Positions 24,092 through 34,324 of a stretch of DNA of 64,000 nucleotides are shown here, in pieces. Position 1 is the first letter of the stretch; every line of letters starts with the position of its first letter. Source of the DNA: Pseudozyma flocculosa PF-1 (lineage: Eukaryota; Basidiomycota; Ustilaginomycetes; Ustilaginales; Ustilaginaceae); assembly GCF_000417875.1 (NCBI RefSeq), contig NW_006920875.1, positions 40,538 through 104,537 of the forward strand, read 5' to 3'. The translations under genes and the position numbers were made by a program. The notes beneath the pieces were generated by a model. It worked only from the letters and a program-made list of their open reading frames with translations, searched no databases and was not told the origin of the DNA.

Positions 24092-26077
24092 ATGACGAAC
24101 CAGGCACGATCCCGACATCGATCTCAGCTCCACACTAAACCTGCCAGCCACGACGACCGACGCAGCGACGAATCCGCGCCCCTCCTAACCAACCACGGTG
24201 CCGCCAATCGAATCCGCGACGACTATGGTGCCGCCTCCAGCGCGCCCAGTGGCGAGGATGTCCGCGACGACGACGACGACGCCGACGCCGGCGACGGCAA
24301 CGACAACGCCATCGAGCACGAGATGCTCCAGCGCAAGCGCGCTCAGCCTACGCCTCTTCCCTGGCTACAGCTCTCGGTCCTCTGCCTGATGCGCATGACG
24401 GAACGTGAGCACCAGCTCCCTCGCTCCTCACCCCTCGCCCTCGATGCCCGCCAGAGGGGTTTTACCATCGTCGTGCTAATCACCCTTCCCATCTCCCTTT
24501 TCCTCCTCGACCCACCCCCACGCCAGCCATCTCGTTCACCGTCATCTTCCCCTTTGTCACGCAGATGCTCCACGAGAACCTGCCCGACGTGGCGCCAGAG
24601 CGGCTGGGCTACTACGCCGGCCTGGTCGAGTCCACCTTTGCCTTTGTCCAGTTCCTCACCATCCTCTTCTGGTGCCGCCTCTCGGACGCCATCGGACGCA
24701 AGCCAGTGCTCCTCGTCGGTCTGCTCGGCTCCTTTCTCTCGGTCAACTGCTTCGGCCTCTCGCGCTCCTTTGCGCAGATGGTCCTCGCCCGCTCCATCCT
24801 GGGCCTCATGAACGGCAACATCGCCGTCATCAAGAGCATGCTCGCCGAAATCACCGACGACTCGAACCAGGCCCGCGCCTTTGCCCTCCTCCCCATGTGC
24901 TTCGCCGCGGGCAGCGTCGTCGGCCCCACCCTCGGCGGCTGGCTGGCCCACCCCGTCGAGACCTTCCCGGCCGTCTTTGGCGGTTCCGCCTTCCTCGAGA
25001 CGCATCCCTTCTGGCTGCCCTGCGCCGTCGCCGCCTTTCTCAACCTCCTCGCCATCCTCCTCGGCTTCCTCTGCCTCGACGAGACGCTGCCCAGAAAGGA
25101 ACGCAAGTCGATCCTGCCCGAATGTCTGCGCCGCCGTCGTCGTCATCGTCGCAGCCGAGCCGACAGCAGCGACAACGACGACGGCCACCGAGACCCGGAA
25201 TCGCACCCCTCGTCGTCGTCGTCGTCGTCATCGTCCGGCGCGAAACCGACGCTGCGCAGCCTGATGACCAAGCAGGTGTCGCGCGTGCTGGGCACGCAGT
25301 TCTGCCTCAACTTCCTCAACGCGTGCTACGCCGCCATCCTGCCGCTGTTTTGCTACGAGACGGTGCGCCACGGCGGTCTGGGCTGGTCCAACGTCGACAT
25401 CGGCACCTTTCTCGCCTTCAACGGCGTCGTCGGTGTCGTCAACCAGGTGCTGTTTTTCCCGTGGCTCGAGAGGAGGTGGGGCTCGCCCATGCTCGTCTAC
25501 CGCCGCGTCACGGTCGTCTTCCCGCTCGTCTTTGTCGCGCTCCCGCTCGCCCACGCCGTCGCGGGCGCCTACCCGGGTCGCGGGTGGCCGCCCGTCGTCG
25601 TCATGGCGTGCGGTACCCTCGTCAAGTCGTTTGCCAACATGTCGATCGGTACGTCCCGCGCTCGCCGCCTCGATCGACCCACGATGATCCCCATCTCATC
25701 CCTTTCTCACCTCCCCTTGGCTCCTCTCGCCTCCCTCCGCTCCCCTCGCAGTCTGCTCCGTGATCCTCGTCAACAACACGGCACCTTCGCGCCAGTCGCT
25801 GGGGACGCTCAACGGCGTCTCGCAGATGTTTGGCTGCCTGAGCCGCACCATTGGTCCGACGGTCTCGACGAGCCTGTTTGCATTCAGCATCTCGAACCGG
25901 CGCATCCTCGACGGCCAGCTCGTCTGGATCTGCCTCGTCCTCTTTGCCACCGCAACCTGGTACCTCACCACCCTCGTACAGGCCCCCACCGTCGCCGCTT
26001 GGAGGGTCAGGGAACAGAGGAAACGCGCCGGTCAAGACGAAGGAGACGGCCACGACGTCGGGAGTGGGCGGAAGTGA
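24092..26077 (+). CDS. Major facilitator superfamily transporter (DHA1/TetA-like)
   Basis: Exons 24092..24404, 24527..25648 and 25752..26077; 586 aa. A hydrophilic N-terminal tail of about 90 residues precedes the membrane core. The loop 2-3 motif A appears as RLSDAIGRKPVLLVG; later TM-rich segments include GLMNGNIAVIKSMLAEITD and AAGSVVGPTLGGWLAHP. A long central hydrophilic loop carrying a basic stretch and a Ser run separates the two six-helix halves. The overall layout resembles fungal drug:proton antiporters and ZIFL-like transporters (plasma or vacuolar membrane). The substrate cannot be told. The downstream gene is convergent. Confidence 0.85.
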
Positions 26078-26705
26078 GCCGGCGTCGAGACCGTACCGGT
26101 ATGGCCTAGATTAGCTAGCCTAGTCAGTCAGTCAGTCAGTGTGTCGAATACCATAGATGATTGATGTCGTCTTTCAGAGAAGCCATGTCGACCACGGCTG
26201 TGTGTGCTGGACGAGTGCCTGGCTCAAACAGGGTACGGGGTCAGCGTGATTCGCTCGTCTGGACTCTTGCAGATGGGATGAGGGTTGGGAGGTACAGTAT
26301 CCTGTTTGACAGCGGGGCTCAAGGTTTTCAGACAAGTTGAGATGAGAATCATCCTCTGACTGACCTGAGAGGAGAACCAAACCCCCCGCTCTCTCCCACC
26401 TCGATCTTGCTGTAGAAACTAGGACGACGTCGCTGTGCCGCACAATAGGGGTAGGATGCTGCATCGTCGACCGTCCCAAACCATCACGGGCGGATGCGGG
26501 CCCAAGCCAGCAGCAACCCGGGAGCTGCCCAACCTATATCCCCCGCAGGCGCCAGATAGACGAAACGATCCGACGAGTCGCAGTCGCAGCTACAGTACCC
26601 ACACATCGTACACGCGGTCCCCAACACTGCCGAGGTTGGTCAAATCTGGCGAGATTGGGCTCGATGCATCGATGGGAATGGTACAACGACTACCAACGAC
26701 TACGA
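26078..26705. other. Convergent intergenic spacer
   Basis: 628 bp between the stops of the MFS transporter and mS35. It contains a short TCAG repeat at about 26121-26140. It probably holds both 3' UTRs; nothing else was recognised. Confidence 0.5.
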
Positions 26706-27806
26706 CTACGACTGCGACGACGACGGCTTGGCGGCACCGGCGGCGCCGCTGCCGCCGCCGAGCCAGTGCTGCGGAAAGTCGCGCAGCTTGGGCTTGTCCT
26801 TGCGGGCGTAGGTGCGCTTCTTTGCCTCGCGCACCAGGTCCGGTCTGGGGTCAATGGGGATCGACGAGAGGTCCGGTTGCGGCGCCTGCGTGGTGGTGGT
26901 AGTAGGAAGACGGTGTGCAGAGTGACGGCCGTTAGCACGAGGAAGAGGGGGGACACTCGAAGATGGGGCAGCGACTGGGCCGGCGGGGGCGGGAACGCAA
27001 CAGGCCGGGGACGACTCACGTTTGCCTCTGCGAGGAGCTTGTCAAACGTGTCGCTGCACCACTTCATGTTCTGCCTCTCGTTGGGCATCCGCTCGCAGCT
27101 GATGACAATCTCGCCCTCGATGTCCTCGAGCCGCTCGGTGCCGTCCGGCCCGGCCAGGGAGACGGGGCGGGAGCGGTGGAGGCGCTGGCCGGCGAGGACG
27201 AGGAACTTGTGCTTGGCCGCCTCGGTCTTGAGGTGTCCCGAGGCGAAGAGGGCCTGGACCGAGACGTACAGCACGACCTTGCGCGATGCCGGGTGCGCCT
27301 CGCCCTGGTAGTGCTGGAAGCGGAAGCGGAGGAGCTGCGAGGGCGTTGGTGGCTTATACGGCTGTCGAAGGGCTAGTGGGGCGAGCCGGGCAGGTAGTGG
27401 GAAGCATCAGATGGGCAGTCAGATGGGCAAGGACGCAGGTCAGGTGTCAGCGAAGAGGCAAAGAGGAGCTGCCGGATCGATCTCGCCGCCGCCGACATGC
27501 CTCACCTTCGAGCTTGGGCATTTCGAATTCAATGGTGCGGAGGTACTTGAGCATCTGCCTTCGTCGCTGGAGGATCTGGTGTCCGAGGGTGGGCACGTCG
27601 TCGTAGTTGAACTTTGGCGTCTTGTCGAGCTCCATGGGGTCGTCTGCGCCCTCTCTCCCCCTCCGCGCCTCCTTTGCCGCGACGGTGCACGCAGAGAAGC
27701 ATCGAGAGGATCCGGCGATCGCCGTTGTTGCCGAGCTTGCTGCAGAGGAGGGGGCGCGAAGGGCAGCGCGGGCCAGACGCATGGTCGATGTGGTCGGCAG
27801 GGACAT
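26706..27806 (-). CDS. RSM24: Mitochondrial small-subunit ribosomal protein mS35
   Basis: Exons 27806..27506, 27372..27020 and 26885..26706; 277 aa. The N-terminus is a typical mitochondrial presequence (Arg/Ala/Ser-rich, no acidic residues in the first 40). The mature protein shows the MRP-S28/Rsm24 domain: KFNYDDVPTLGHQ, then across the first intron PYKPPTPSQLLRFRFQHYQGE and HPASRKVVL, and later CERMPNERQNMKWCSDTFDKL. It is a structural protein of the mitochondrial 37S subunit. The last exon is a basic tail with a Ser-rich end. Splicing preserves the domain exactly. Divergent from the P-loop kinase gene. Confidence 0.9.
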
Positions 27807-28251
27807 GATGGCGGATGAGTGCAGGCCGGCGACAGGATCTGCGAGGAGGTTGAGAGCCGTCTGCTAGGGGATGATGAGCGCGCGGCGAAGTCGTGTCGCA
27901 GTCGCCGTGGTCGTCGTCTGTTTGGCGGAGGAGGAAGGCAGAGAGGGTGCGACGGTGATGATGATGGCGGCGAGACGAGGCGTGAGGGCAAGGCCGAGGG
28001 CGGCCCTTTTTTCCCCGCCCGCCGACCCCCCTTTGGCCCGCGGGCTTCTTCGCGCACATTCGGATCCGACCCAAAAGCCACGAGGTTTGCGGATCTCGGC
28101 CAGCGTCGGCGGGCAGCGAACCCCCTTGCTCCGCACTACTACTTTCTGTTTTCTTCTCGCCATCCGTTCCCCGCCGCTCTGCTACCATTCTCTCATCTCG
28201 CTCCTCGCAACTGCCCTGCCTAGGCCCCCCTCCGAAGTGCCTTTCGCGGCC
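27807..28251. promoter_or_regulatory. Divergent promoter, mS35 / P-loop kinase
   Basis: 445 bp between opposite starts. An in-frame upstream ATG for the kinase exists at 27871, but it would overlap the mS35 promoter and add low-complexity residues. No regulatory motif was identified. Confidence 0.35.
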
Positions 28252-29460
28252 ATGGAACCGTCGCAAGTTCAAATACCAATACCGGCGACGGCGCCGGCCG
28301 AGACAGCCACGCCTGCCGCCGGTCCATCGGACGTCGCGCGTGGCACCACTGCCTCAACCACCTCGACTCCCGCTGCCGCTCCATCACAGACTGAGCCGCC
28401 ATCCTCTCCGCCTTCGACCATCGCCGCCGCCGCCGAATCGCAGCACCTCATCGTCCTTTGCGGTCTGATCGGCTCTGGCAAGTCGACGTTTGCGCTGTCG
28501 CTCCAATCGCTGCTGCCCAACTGGGTGCGCTGCAATCAAGACGTGCTGGGCAGCCGCGAGGCCGTCGCCGTGCTGGCGTGGCGCTCGCTGGCAAACGGGC
28601 AGAACGTCATCATCGACCGCACCAACGTCGACGTTCGCCAGCGGCGCACCTGGCTCCAGCTCGGCCGCGACATTCTCGGCTCGCTGCCGCCCGGCCGGCA
28701 GCTGATCGTCTCTTCGGTCACGTTTACCACGCCGTTTGACGAGTGCGAGCGCAGGCTGAGGGCGAGGACGGACCACGAGACGCTGCACGACCCTCAGCAG
28801 GCCGTCGAGGTGCTCCACCGCTTCTGCAGCACCTACACTGCGCCGCGCATCCACGAGGGCTTCCACTGCTGCATCGAGGTGGCGCCGCACGACCTGGACC
28901 TGCAACCGACGCGCGAGCAGGTCGAGGGCGTGGTGCGTCGGATCGAGGCGTGCGAAAAGGCGAGCGGCGCGCTGCCGGACGACGTGCGCGGGTACGGGTG
29001 GGGTGATGCGTCTTCGGGTCGGGGCAGAGGTACGGGCAGGGGCAGGGGTGGATTCAGAGGCAGCCGGAGTAGCGTGGGTCAGAGCGCCCTCTACGCTCCC
29101 CACGGCCAGGCGACGACGACGAACGGCGGCGGGGCCGAAGGAAGGGATGCGGTGCCAACCGCGTTTCGGGGCGGGCCGGCGTGGGGAGCGAGGGGCGGAC
29201 CCAGGCCGAGACCGCCAAGGCAGATGCAGCCGGACGACTATGACCGCACGTCGGGTGTGCCGCCATGGCGCCAGGAGCAGCCGTCAAGGTGGCTATCGCC
29301 TCGGCCGGTCGAGGGTGTGCAGCAGCCGCTGCAGCAACAGGCAGGAGGCGCCGCGATGCAAGGGTTTTCAGCGGCGGTGGGTCGTGGAGTGTCCGCGGCG
29401 CATCCTCCTCCTCGGCCACCTATGGCGCCTGCAGCAACAGCAGCCTCACCGCCGCCATAG
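28252..29460 (+). CDS. P-loop nucleotide/polynucleotide kinase with RGG-rich tail
   Basis: Single exon, 402 aa. The start is at 28252 in good context; longer in-frame starts exist upstream. After a Pro/Ala/Thr-rich leader (1-62), the Walker A motif GLIGSGKST (71-79) follows a hydrophobic strand, then CNQDVLG, the [14 protein letters not shown] loop and a [10 protein letters not shown] lid-like helix. This arrangement resembles the kinase half of polynucleotide kinase 3'-phosphatase and related AAA_33 proteins, without a phosphatase domain. From about 258 the tail is Gly/Arg-rich with repeated RGRG and GRGRGGFRG motifs, then Gln/Pro-rich, which suggests RNA binding or condensate recruitment. 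Substrate unknown. Confidence 0.8.
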   Translation: MEPSQVQIPIPATAPAETATPAAGPSDVARGTTASTTSTPAAAPSQTEPPSSPPSTIAAAAESQHLIVLCGLIGSGKSTFALSLQSLLPNWVRCNQDVLGSREAVAVLAWRSLANGQNVIIDRTNVDVRQRRTWLQLGRDILGSLPPGRQLIVSSVTFTTPFDECERRLRARTDHETLHDPQQAVEVLHRFCSTYTAPRIHEGFHCCIEVAPHDLDLQPTREQVEGVVRRIEACEKASGALPDDVRGYGWGDASSGRGRGTGRGRGGFRGSRSSVGQSALYAPHGQATTTNGGGAEGRDAVPTAFRGGPAWGARGGPRPRPPRQMQPDDYDRTSGVPPWRQEQPSRWLSPRPVEGVQQPLQQQAGGAAMQGFSAAVGRGVSAAHPPPRPPMAPAATAASPPP

Positions 29461-29967
29461 CGATGCCAGAAGCTGGAAGCGCAATGAAGGGCAGGGGGGC
29501 AAGGTGGGGGCGTCGCCTGGACGGTCGGCGATCGCTGCTATGTATCCGCCAATCAACGACGGTTGTGGATCGGGGCGAGTGAGAGATGCAAGACGATGGT
29601 GGCGGCGATGTAAGATAGGATACCCCGCACGGCGAATGGCGACGAGCAAAGGGAGCGTGGTGGTCGCGTGTGATGGCTGCGAGGGTGGCCCAGCGTCAGA
29701 CGCACGAGGGCAAGGCAAGGCTGCCTTGCCTGCCTCCACTTCTCTGGTGGGGCCAGCCGCACGGTCCAGCCCACCAGGACAGGTCAGACCAGCCTCGCCC
29801 GATGATGGCCGGCTGCGTCCGAGTTGTGAATCGGTCCAGTTGGACCCGCCTCCGTTTGGCCGGCCTGCGTCTCGGCACCATCTACCCATCATCCAACCAC
29901 CATCACCCTGCCTGCCTGCCTGCCTCGTCCCATCTGCCCACCCGCTCTCCGACAAGGTCGCCTCTGC
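29461..29967. other. Intergenic spacer between tandem genes
   Basis: 507 bp between the P-loop kinase stop and the dehydrogenase start. No gene-like frame with motifs. It contains the kinase 3' UTR and the dehydrogenase promoter. Confidence 0.45.
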
Positions 29968-31169
29968 ATGTCGTGCATCCCGCGCCTCACCCTCCTCCGC
30001 CGCTGCATCCCCAAAGCCGCCACCGTTAGCACGCTCCCCATCGCAACTGCACGCCGCGTCCCTCGTAGCTTCGCATCCCCTCGACACCTGCACACCACCG
30101 CCCCACTCCGCCTCAACACCCCACCAGCAGCAACCACCATGTCGGCCGTCTTCAACACCACCCGGCTGCACAACAAGACGGTGCTCGTCACGGGCGCATC
30201 CGGCGGCATCGGCAAGTCGACGGCCATCCTCTTTGCGCGCGCCGGCTGCAACGTCGTCCTCACCGCCCGCCGCGCAGACGCCCTCGCCGCCGCCGCACAG
30301 CAGTGCGCAGACGCCAACCGCGCCGGCCAGTCGGGCGCCGGCGGCAACTTTGCCGCAATCACGCTCGACATGGCCGACCGTGCCCAGCTCGACGGCCTCC
30401 TCGGCCAGCTGCCCGACTGGGCTAGGAACGTCGACATCCTCGTCAACAACGCCGGCCTCGTACTCGGCACCGACAAGGTCGGCGACATCGACCCGGACGA
30501 GATCGACGTCATGCTCAACACCAACGTCAGGGGCCTCATCCACCTCTCCCAGATCTTTGTCCGAGGTGAGTGGCGGGGCGGCACCCAGTGAGGCGCGCCT
30601 CGACGTGCTGTGGCTGATTGTCGCCGGTGTCCCCCCCTCGACCCCTGCAGAGTTCAAGAAGCGCCAGAGCGGACACATCATCAACCTCGGCTCCATTGCT
30701 GGGCGAGAGGGCTACCCGGGTGGCAGCATCTACTGCGCCACCAAGTTTGCCGTCAACGCCTTCACCTCGGCGCTCCTAAAGGAGCTCGTCGACACGCCCG
30801 TGAGCATGCCCTCCTCGTCCAGCCCTTCCATCGCTTGGCCTCCCCATCCGCTCATCCGCCCACTCACCCCCGTCCCTCTGCTTGAACCTGCCCCGGCCGG
30901 CGACACAGATCCGAGTGACCGAGATCCAGCCCGGAATGGTCGAGACCGACTTTTCCGTGACGCGCTTCCGGGGCGACAAGTCGGCCGCCGACCAGGTCTA
31001 CGCCGGCCTGCAGCCCCTGACGCCCGACGACATCGCCGAGGAAATCGTCTGGGCCGCCTCGCGCCCGCCCCACGTCAACATTGCCGAGTCGCTCGTCTTC
31101 CCCGTCAACCAGGCCAGCCCGTACCACTCGTACCGCGGCGGCGCGGCTGGTGGCGCTGCGAAGAAGTAG
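29968..31169 (+). CDS. NADP-dependent short-chain dehydrogenase (YMR226C-like), two possible starts
   Basis: Exons 29968..30565, 30651..30799 and 30909..31169; 335 aa from the first ATG. The classical SDR motifs are present: cofactor loop [12 protein letters not shown], the serine in [14 protein letters not shown] and catalytic YCATK. After PGMVETDFS the protein ends with the [19 protein letters not shown] tail typical of the fungal YMR226C group (3-hydroxy acid / serine dehydrogenases). The first 57 residues are Arg-rich, lack acidic residues and look like a mitochondrial presequence. A second in-frame ATG at 30139, preceded by CAACCACC, would give a 278-residue cytosolic-size protein, the usual family length. 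Confidence 0.9.
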
Positions 31170-31286
31170 GTGCGCAAGGGCCAAGGAGCATCCGAGAAGA
31201 GGGATGAAGGATGGTGTATCGTCGGCGGCAGTCTCGGTCGGATTGATGGATGGAGGGAGATGGAATATGAAATGGCTGCGCCTGCG

Positions 31287-33707
31287 TCATTCGTAGTCGA
31301 CTGCATCCGATCCATCGTGGTCCGATACGCTCTGCTCGCCCTCGCCCTCGTCCGCGTCGTCGTCGTCGTCGTCGTGGTGCTGGACGCGACTCCAATTCCG
31401 ACCCTGCTGTTGCGGTTGCGGTTGCGGTTGCGGTGATGAGGGAGGGGAGCGGTTCGAGAAGCGCAGTCTCAAGGACGGCGCCGATCTCTCCATCCCCTCT
31501 TCCTCCTCGTCCGTGGCCTCGTCCTCATCCTCATCCTCATCCTCTTCTGGCGGGTGACCCCACCCCGATGCGGGGGGTGGAACGAGGCCATGGAGACTCC
31601 TCCATCCTCGAACGCGATACGTTGCCCTTGTGCCCATACCACCACCACCGCCACCCATACCACCACCACCAACACCAACACCGCCACCGACAGCGGATCG
31701 GGAAGCGAGAAAGGGGAAGACGCGATCCCGTTCTTCCTGCAGGTAGACTCTTCGTGCCGTCTCGTACCCTATCCCATCACCCCTCCCCCCTTGCCCTTGC
31801 CCTTCCTCTTCTCCTTCGTCACCATCATCCTCATCCTCGTTCTCATCGGGGTGTTGCGTCTCGCCGAAAGGACGGAACCCTCTCCCCGCCGCCGCCGTCG
31901 AACCTGAACCTGAACCGACTCGAGGAGGGGGCAGCGAGAAGCCATATCGAACGCCATCGGACCGTCGTAGCGCCGCGTCTCGTCGCGATTCGGCTGCGAA
32001 GTCGCTTTCCCGCCGCCGCCGTCGTTGCTGCGTCGTCATCGAGTCGTCTCCGTCGCCGGTGACGGGATGAGGGGAGGGGACGGTGCGGGGCCGGGCATCG
32101 CGGCCCGTCGCTGTGCCCCAGACCCGCGCCGCGTGGCCGCGCACCTCGCGCGCGATACCGCCCAGCCGGTCCAGCGGGTCCGTCTCGCTCGTCCCGATCC
32201 GCCTCGCAAAGCCCGCGTCGGTATCCACGACCCTCTTCCTCTTCCTCTCCCTCTCCCTTCCACCGCTACCTCCCGCACCAGCGTCGATAGCAGCGACGGA
32301 AACATCGTCCGCGTCCCCCTCGCCGTCACCGTGCGGCACCTCATCGACGAGGCTCGCGGGAAACAGGTGCCGCGTCGCGGCCGTGACGCCCAGGTGGCGC
32401 GGCACGAGCTCCTCGAGCGCCAGGTCGGTCCATACCTCGCGCACGATCTTGGCCGAGGCGGGCAGACCGCCCAGCGAGGCGGCTGTGGCGGCCGAGGCGG
32501 GTCCGTCGCCGTGGATGTTGGACGAGGGCCGTAGCAGCGCCGCGTACGACGTCGGTCCCGGCCCGTACCGCCGAAAGGGCCATGTGGGCGGCGCTAGGAC
32601 GGTAGAGGTCGAGGTGCGGAAGAGCAGGAGCGGTGATACGTTGAGCGCCTGGGCGGATGCGATGAGATCGGCGCGCTTCGTACGGCCCGGCGGCCCGGCG
32701 CCGGTGGCCAGGGCGCTCCCTCGGCCCGTGTAGAGGGGCGGAGGTGCGAGTCGACTCGATCCACCGCTCCCGCCGCCACCGCCACCACCACCGCCGGACT
32801 GACCCTCGAACAGCTCTTCGTCGGGATGTGCGGCGTGCGCAGACGACGACGACGACGACGACAGGGCCTCGGCGCCGTAGTCGAGCGCGGCGCCGCCGGT
32901 ACCGACGAGCTTGGTCCTCGAAGCGCGGTTGATCGAGTCGTTCCAGCTGCTGGGCACCGCTCCCCTCCTGCCGCTGCCGCTCACGCCGAGGCCAGAGATG
33001 AGGTCGAGGCCGCCAAGTCGAGCGGGACCGCCGCTTGCGCCGAGGCCCGAGAGGCCGACGGAGCTGGCCCACGACGGCGCCTGTTGGCCCGCACCGGAGC
33101 CGTGGCCAAGGACGGCGCTGTCTGCCGTCAGGGTGCCGTCTGCTGGGCCAAAGAGGTTGCCGAACGGGTAGGAAGCGTGCTGTTCCGAGGGCAGCGTGTC
33201 GCCGTCGAGGTCGAGCGGGGCGGGTACGAGGTCCTCGTTGAGGGCAATGTACTCGTTTGCGATGCGGGGCTGGGGTATGGACGCCACACCGTCCCAGCCG
33301 CCAGCACCAGCGAGCGGTGCCGAGTCGTCGGCATCGTCGTCGTGGCCCGCACCTGCCGCCGCCGCACCGAGCCAGGCGGCCGAGGAAGGGTGTGCGGCCG
33401 AGTCGGAGAGGAAGTGGGATACGAGGCGGGTGAGCTGCGGATGGTGGTGGTAGGTGGATCCGAGCGCGAGGCCACCGGATCCGCCGAGGCCGAGGCCACC
33501 GTCGAGCAGATCCTGGTAGCGCGGATCCTGCGGGTCTAGGTAGAGGGGCGGGAACGAGGATGCGCCGGTACTGTGTGGGCCTACGGCTCGAGCGCGGTGG
33601 TGGCCGCCGCTACCCTCGCCATGTCGAGTGGTGGTGTGGTGCGCTGCGGAGGTGGGGTGGCGGATGGGGTCGCGATGTATGTGGGTGAAGTAGGTGTCGG
33701 ACGACAT
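31287..33707 (-). CDS. Large low-complexity protein of unknown function
   Basis: Single exon, 806 aa from ATG 33707 (MSSDTYFTHIHRDP). An upstream in-frame ATG would add about 97 residues including a His run encoded by a CCA repeat, and is less likely. The protein is Gly/Ser-rich with poly-Ser and poly-Gly stretches in the middle and a more conserved-looking core near LDLISGLGVSG, SWNDSINRASRTKLVG and KIVREVWTDLALEELVP. The C-terminal third has several poly-Asp/Glu runs and an RKRKR patch, suggesting nuclear localisation. No recognised domain. Convergent with the dehydrogenase, with 117 bp between stops. Confidence 0.7.
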   Translation of the reverse strand: MSSDTYFTHIHRDPIRHPTSAAHHTTTRHGEGSGGHHRARAVGPHSTGASSFPPLYLDPQDPRYQDLLDGGLGLGGSGGLALGSTYHHHPQLTRLVSHFLSDSAAHPSSAAWLGAAAAGAGHDDDADDSAPLAGAGGWDGVASIPQPRIANEYIALNEDLVPAPLDLDGDTLPSEQHASYPFGNLFGPADGTLTADSAVLGHGSGAGQQAPSWASSVGLSGLGASGGPARLGGLDLISGLGVSGSGRRGAVPSSWNDSINRASRTKLVGTGGAALDYGAEALSSSSSSSAHAAHPDEELFEGQSGGGGGGGGGSGGSSRLAPPPLYTGRGSALATGAGPPGRTKRADLIASAQALNVSPLLLFRTSTSTVLAPPTWPFRRYGPGPTSYAALLRPSSNIHGDGPASAATAASLGGLPASAKIVREVWTDLALEELVPRHLGVTAATRHLFPASLVDEVPHGDGEGDADDVSVAAIDAGAGGSGGRERERKRKRVVDTDAGFARRIGTSETDPLDRLGGIAREVRGHAARVWGTATGRDARPRTVPSPHPVTGDGDDSMTTQQRRRRRESDFAAESRRDAALRRSDGVRYGFSLPPPRVGSGSGSTAAAGRGFRPFGETQHPDENEDEDDGDEGEEEGQGQGGRGDGIGYETARRVYLQEERDRVFPFLASRSAVGGGVGVGGGGMGGGGGGMGTRATYRVRGWRSLHGLVPPPASGWGHPPEEDEDEDEDEATDEEEEGMERSAPSLRLRFSNRSPPSSPQPQPQPQQQGRNWSRVQHHDDDDDDADEGEGEQSVSDHDGSDAVDYE

Positions 33708-34127
33708 GCGCGCTGGGGCGGGGAGGAAGAGGATCGAGAGGTGGTGGTGGTGGTGGTGGTGGCAAGGCGGAAAGGGAGGGAACGACAGCGTCGCGGCCCA
33801 ACAAACACCAGAGTCGCCGCGGGGCCGCGTGTGGAGTTTTGGGCGGCGCACGCAAAGGCGGGCTGCAACCAACACCGCCGCCGTCGTCGTCGTCTGCGGG
33901 CCACCCAACACCACCACGCCAGCCCTGGCACCACCGCGTGAGGCATCGACAGCGGCGGCCGAGATACACGCCGCAGCACTGCCAGTGGGCAGCCTCATGC
34001 CTCATCATGCCGTTCCATTCCATCCCTAAGCGACGGTACGGCATCCCTCTATGAAGCAATACTCTCTGGCCGATCTCAGGTCACGAGTGGCTCTCAACCC
34101 CCTGCCCGCCTCTCACGCCGAGCTGCC
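33708..34127. other. Intergenic spacer
   Basis: 420 bp upstream of the low-complexity protein and downstream of the NGL2-like gene. It contains a GTG/CAC trinucleotide repeat at about 33741-33765, which would be CCA-rich in the minus-strand leader. Nothing else was recognised. Confidence 0.45.
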
Positions 34128-34281
34128 CTACGACGACGGCGACGGCGACGAGCCACACACCACCTCTGCCGCGATGGCGACGTGGTCAGACGCACACACC
34201 CCCTTGCGCGGCACGCCCGGCTGAAGCGTCTCGGTCCGGTGCGTTCGCAGCAGCCTCGTCACTTGGGGGAAGCGAGCCTGC

Positions 34282-34324
<43 letters not shown>

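Noticed and set aside
33708..33998. N-terminal extension of the 806-residue low-complexity protein by 97 residues
   Set aside because: The extension is translated CCA repeat and divergent low-complexity leader; the ATG at 33707 begins a more ordered sequence.
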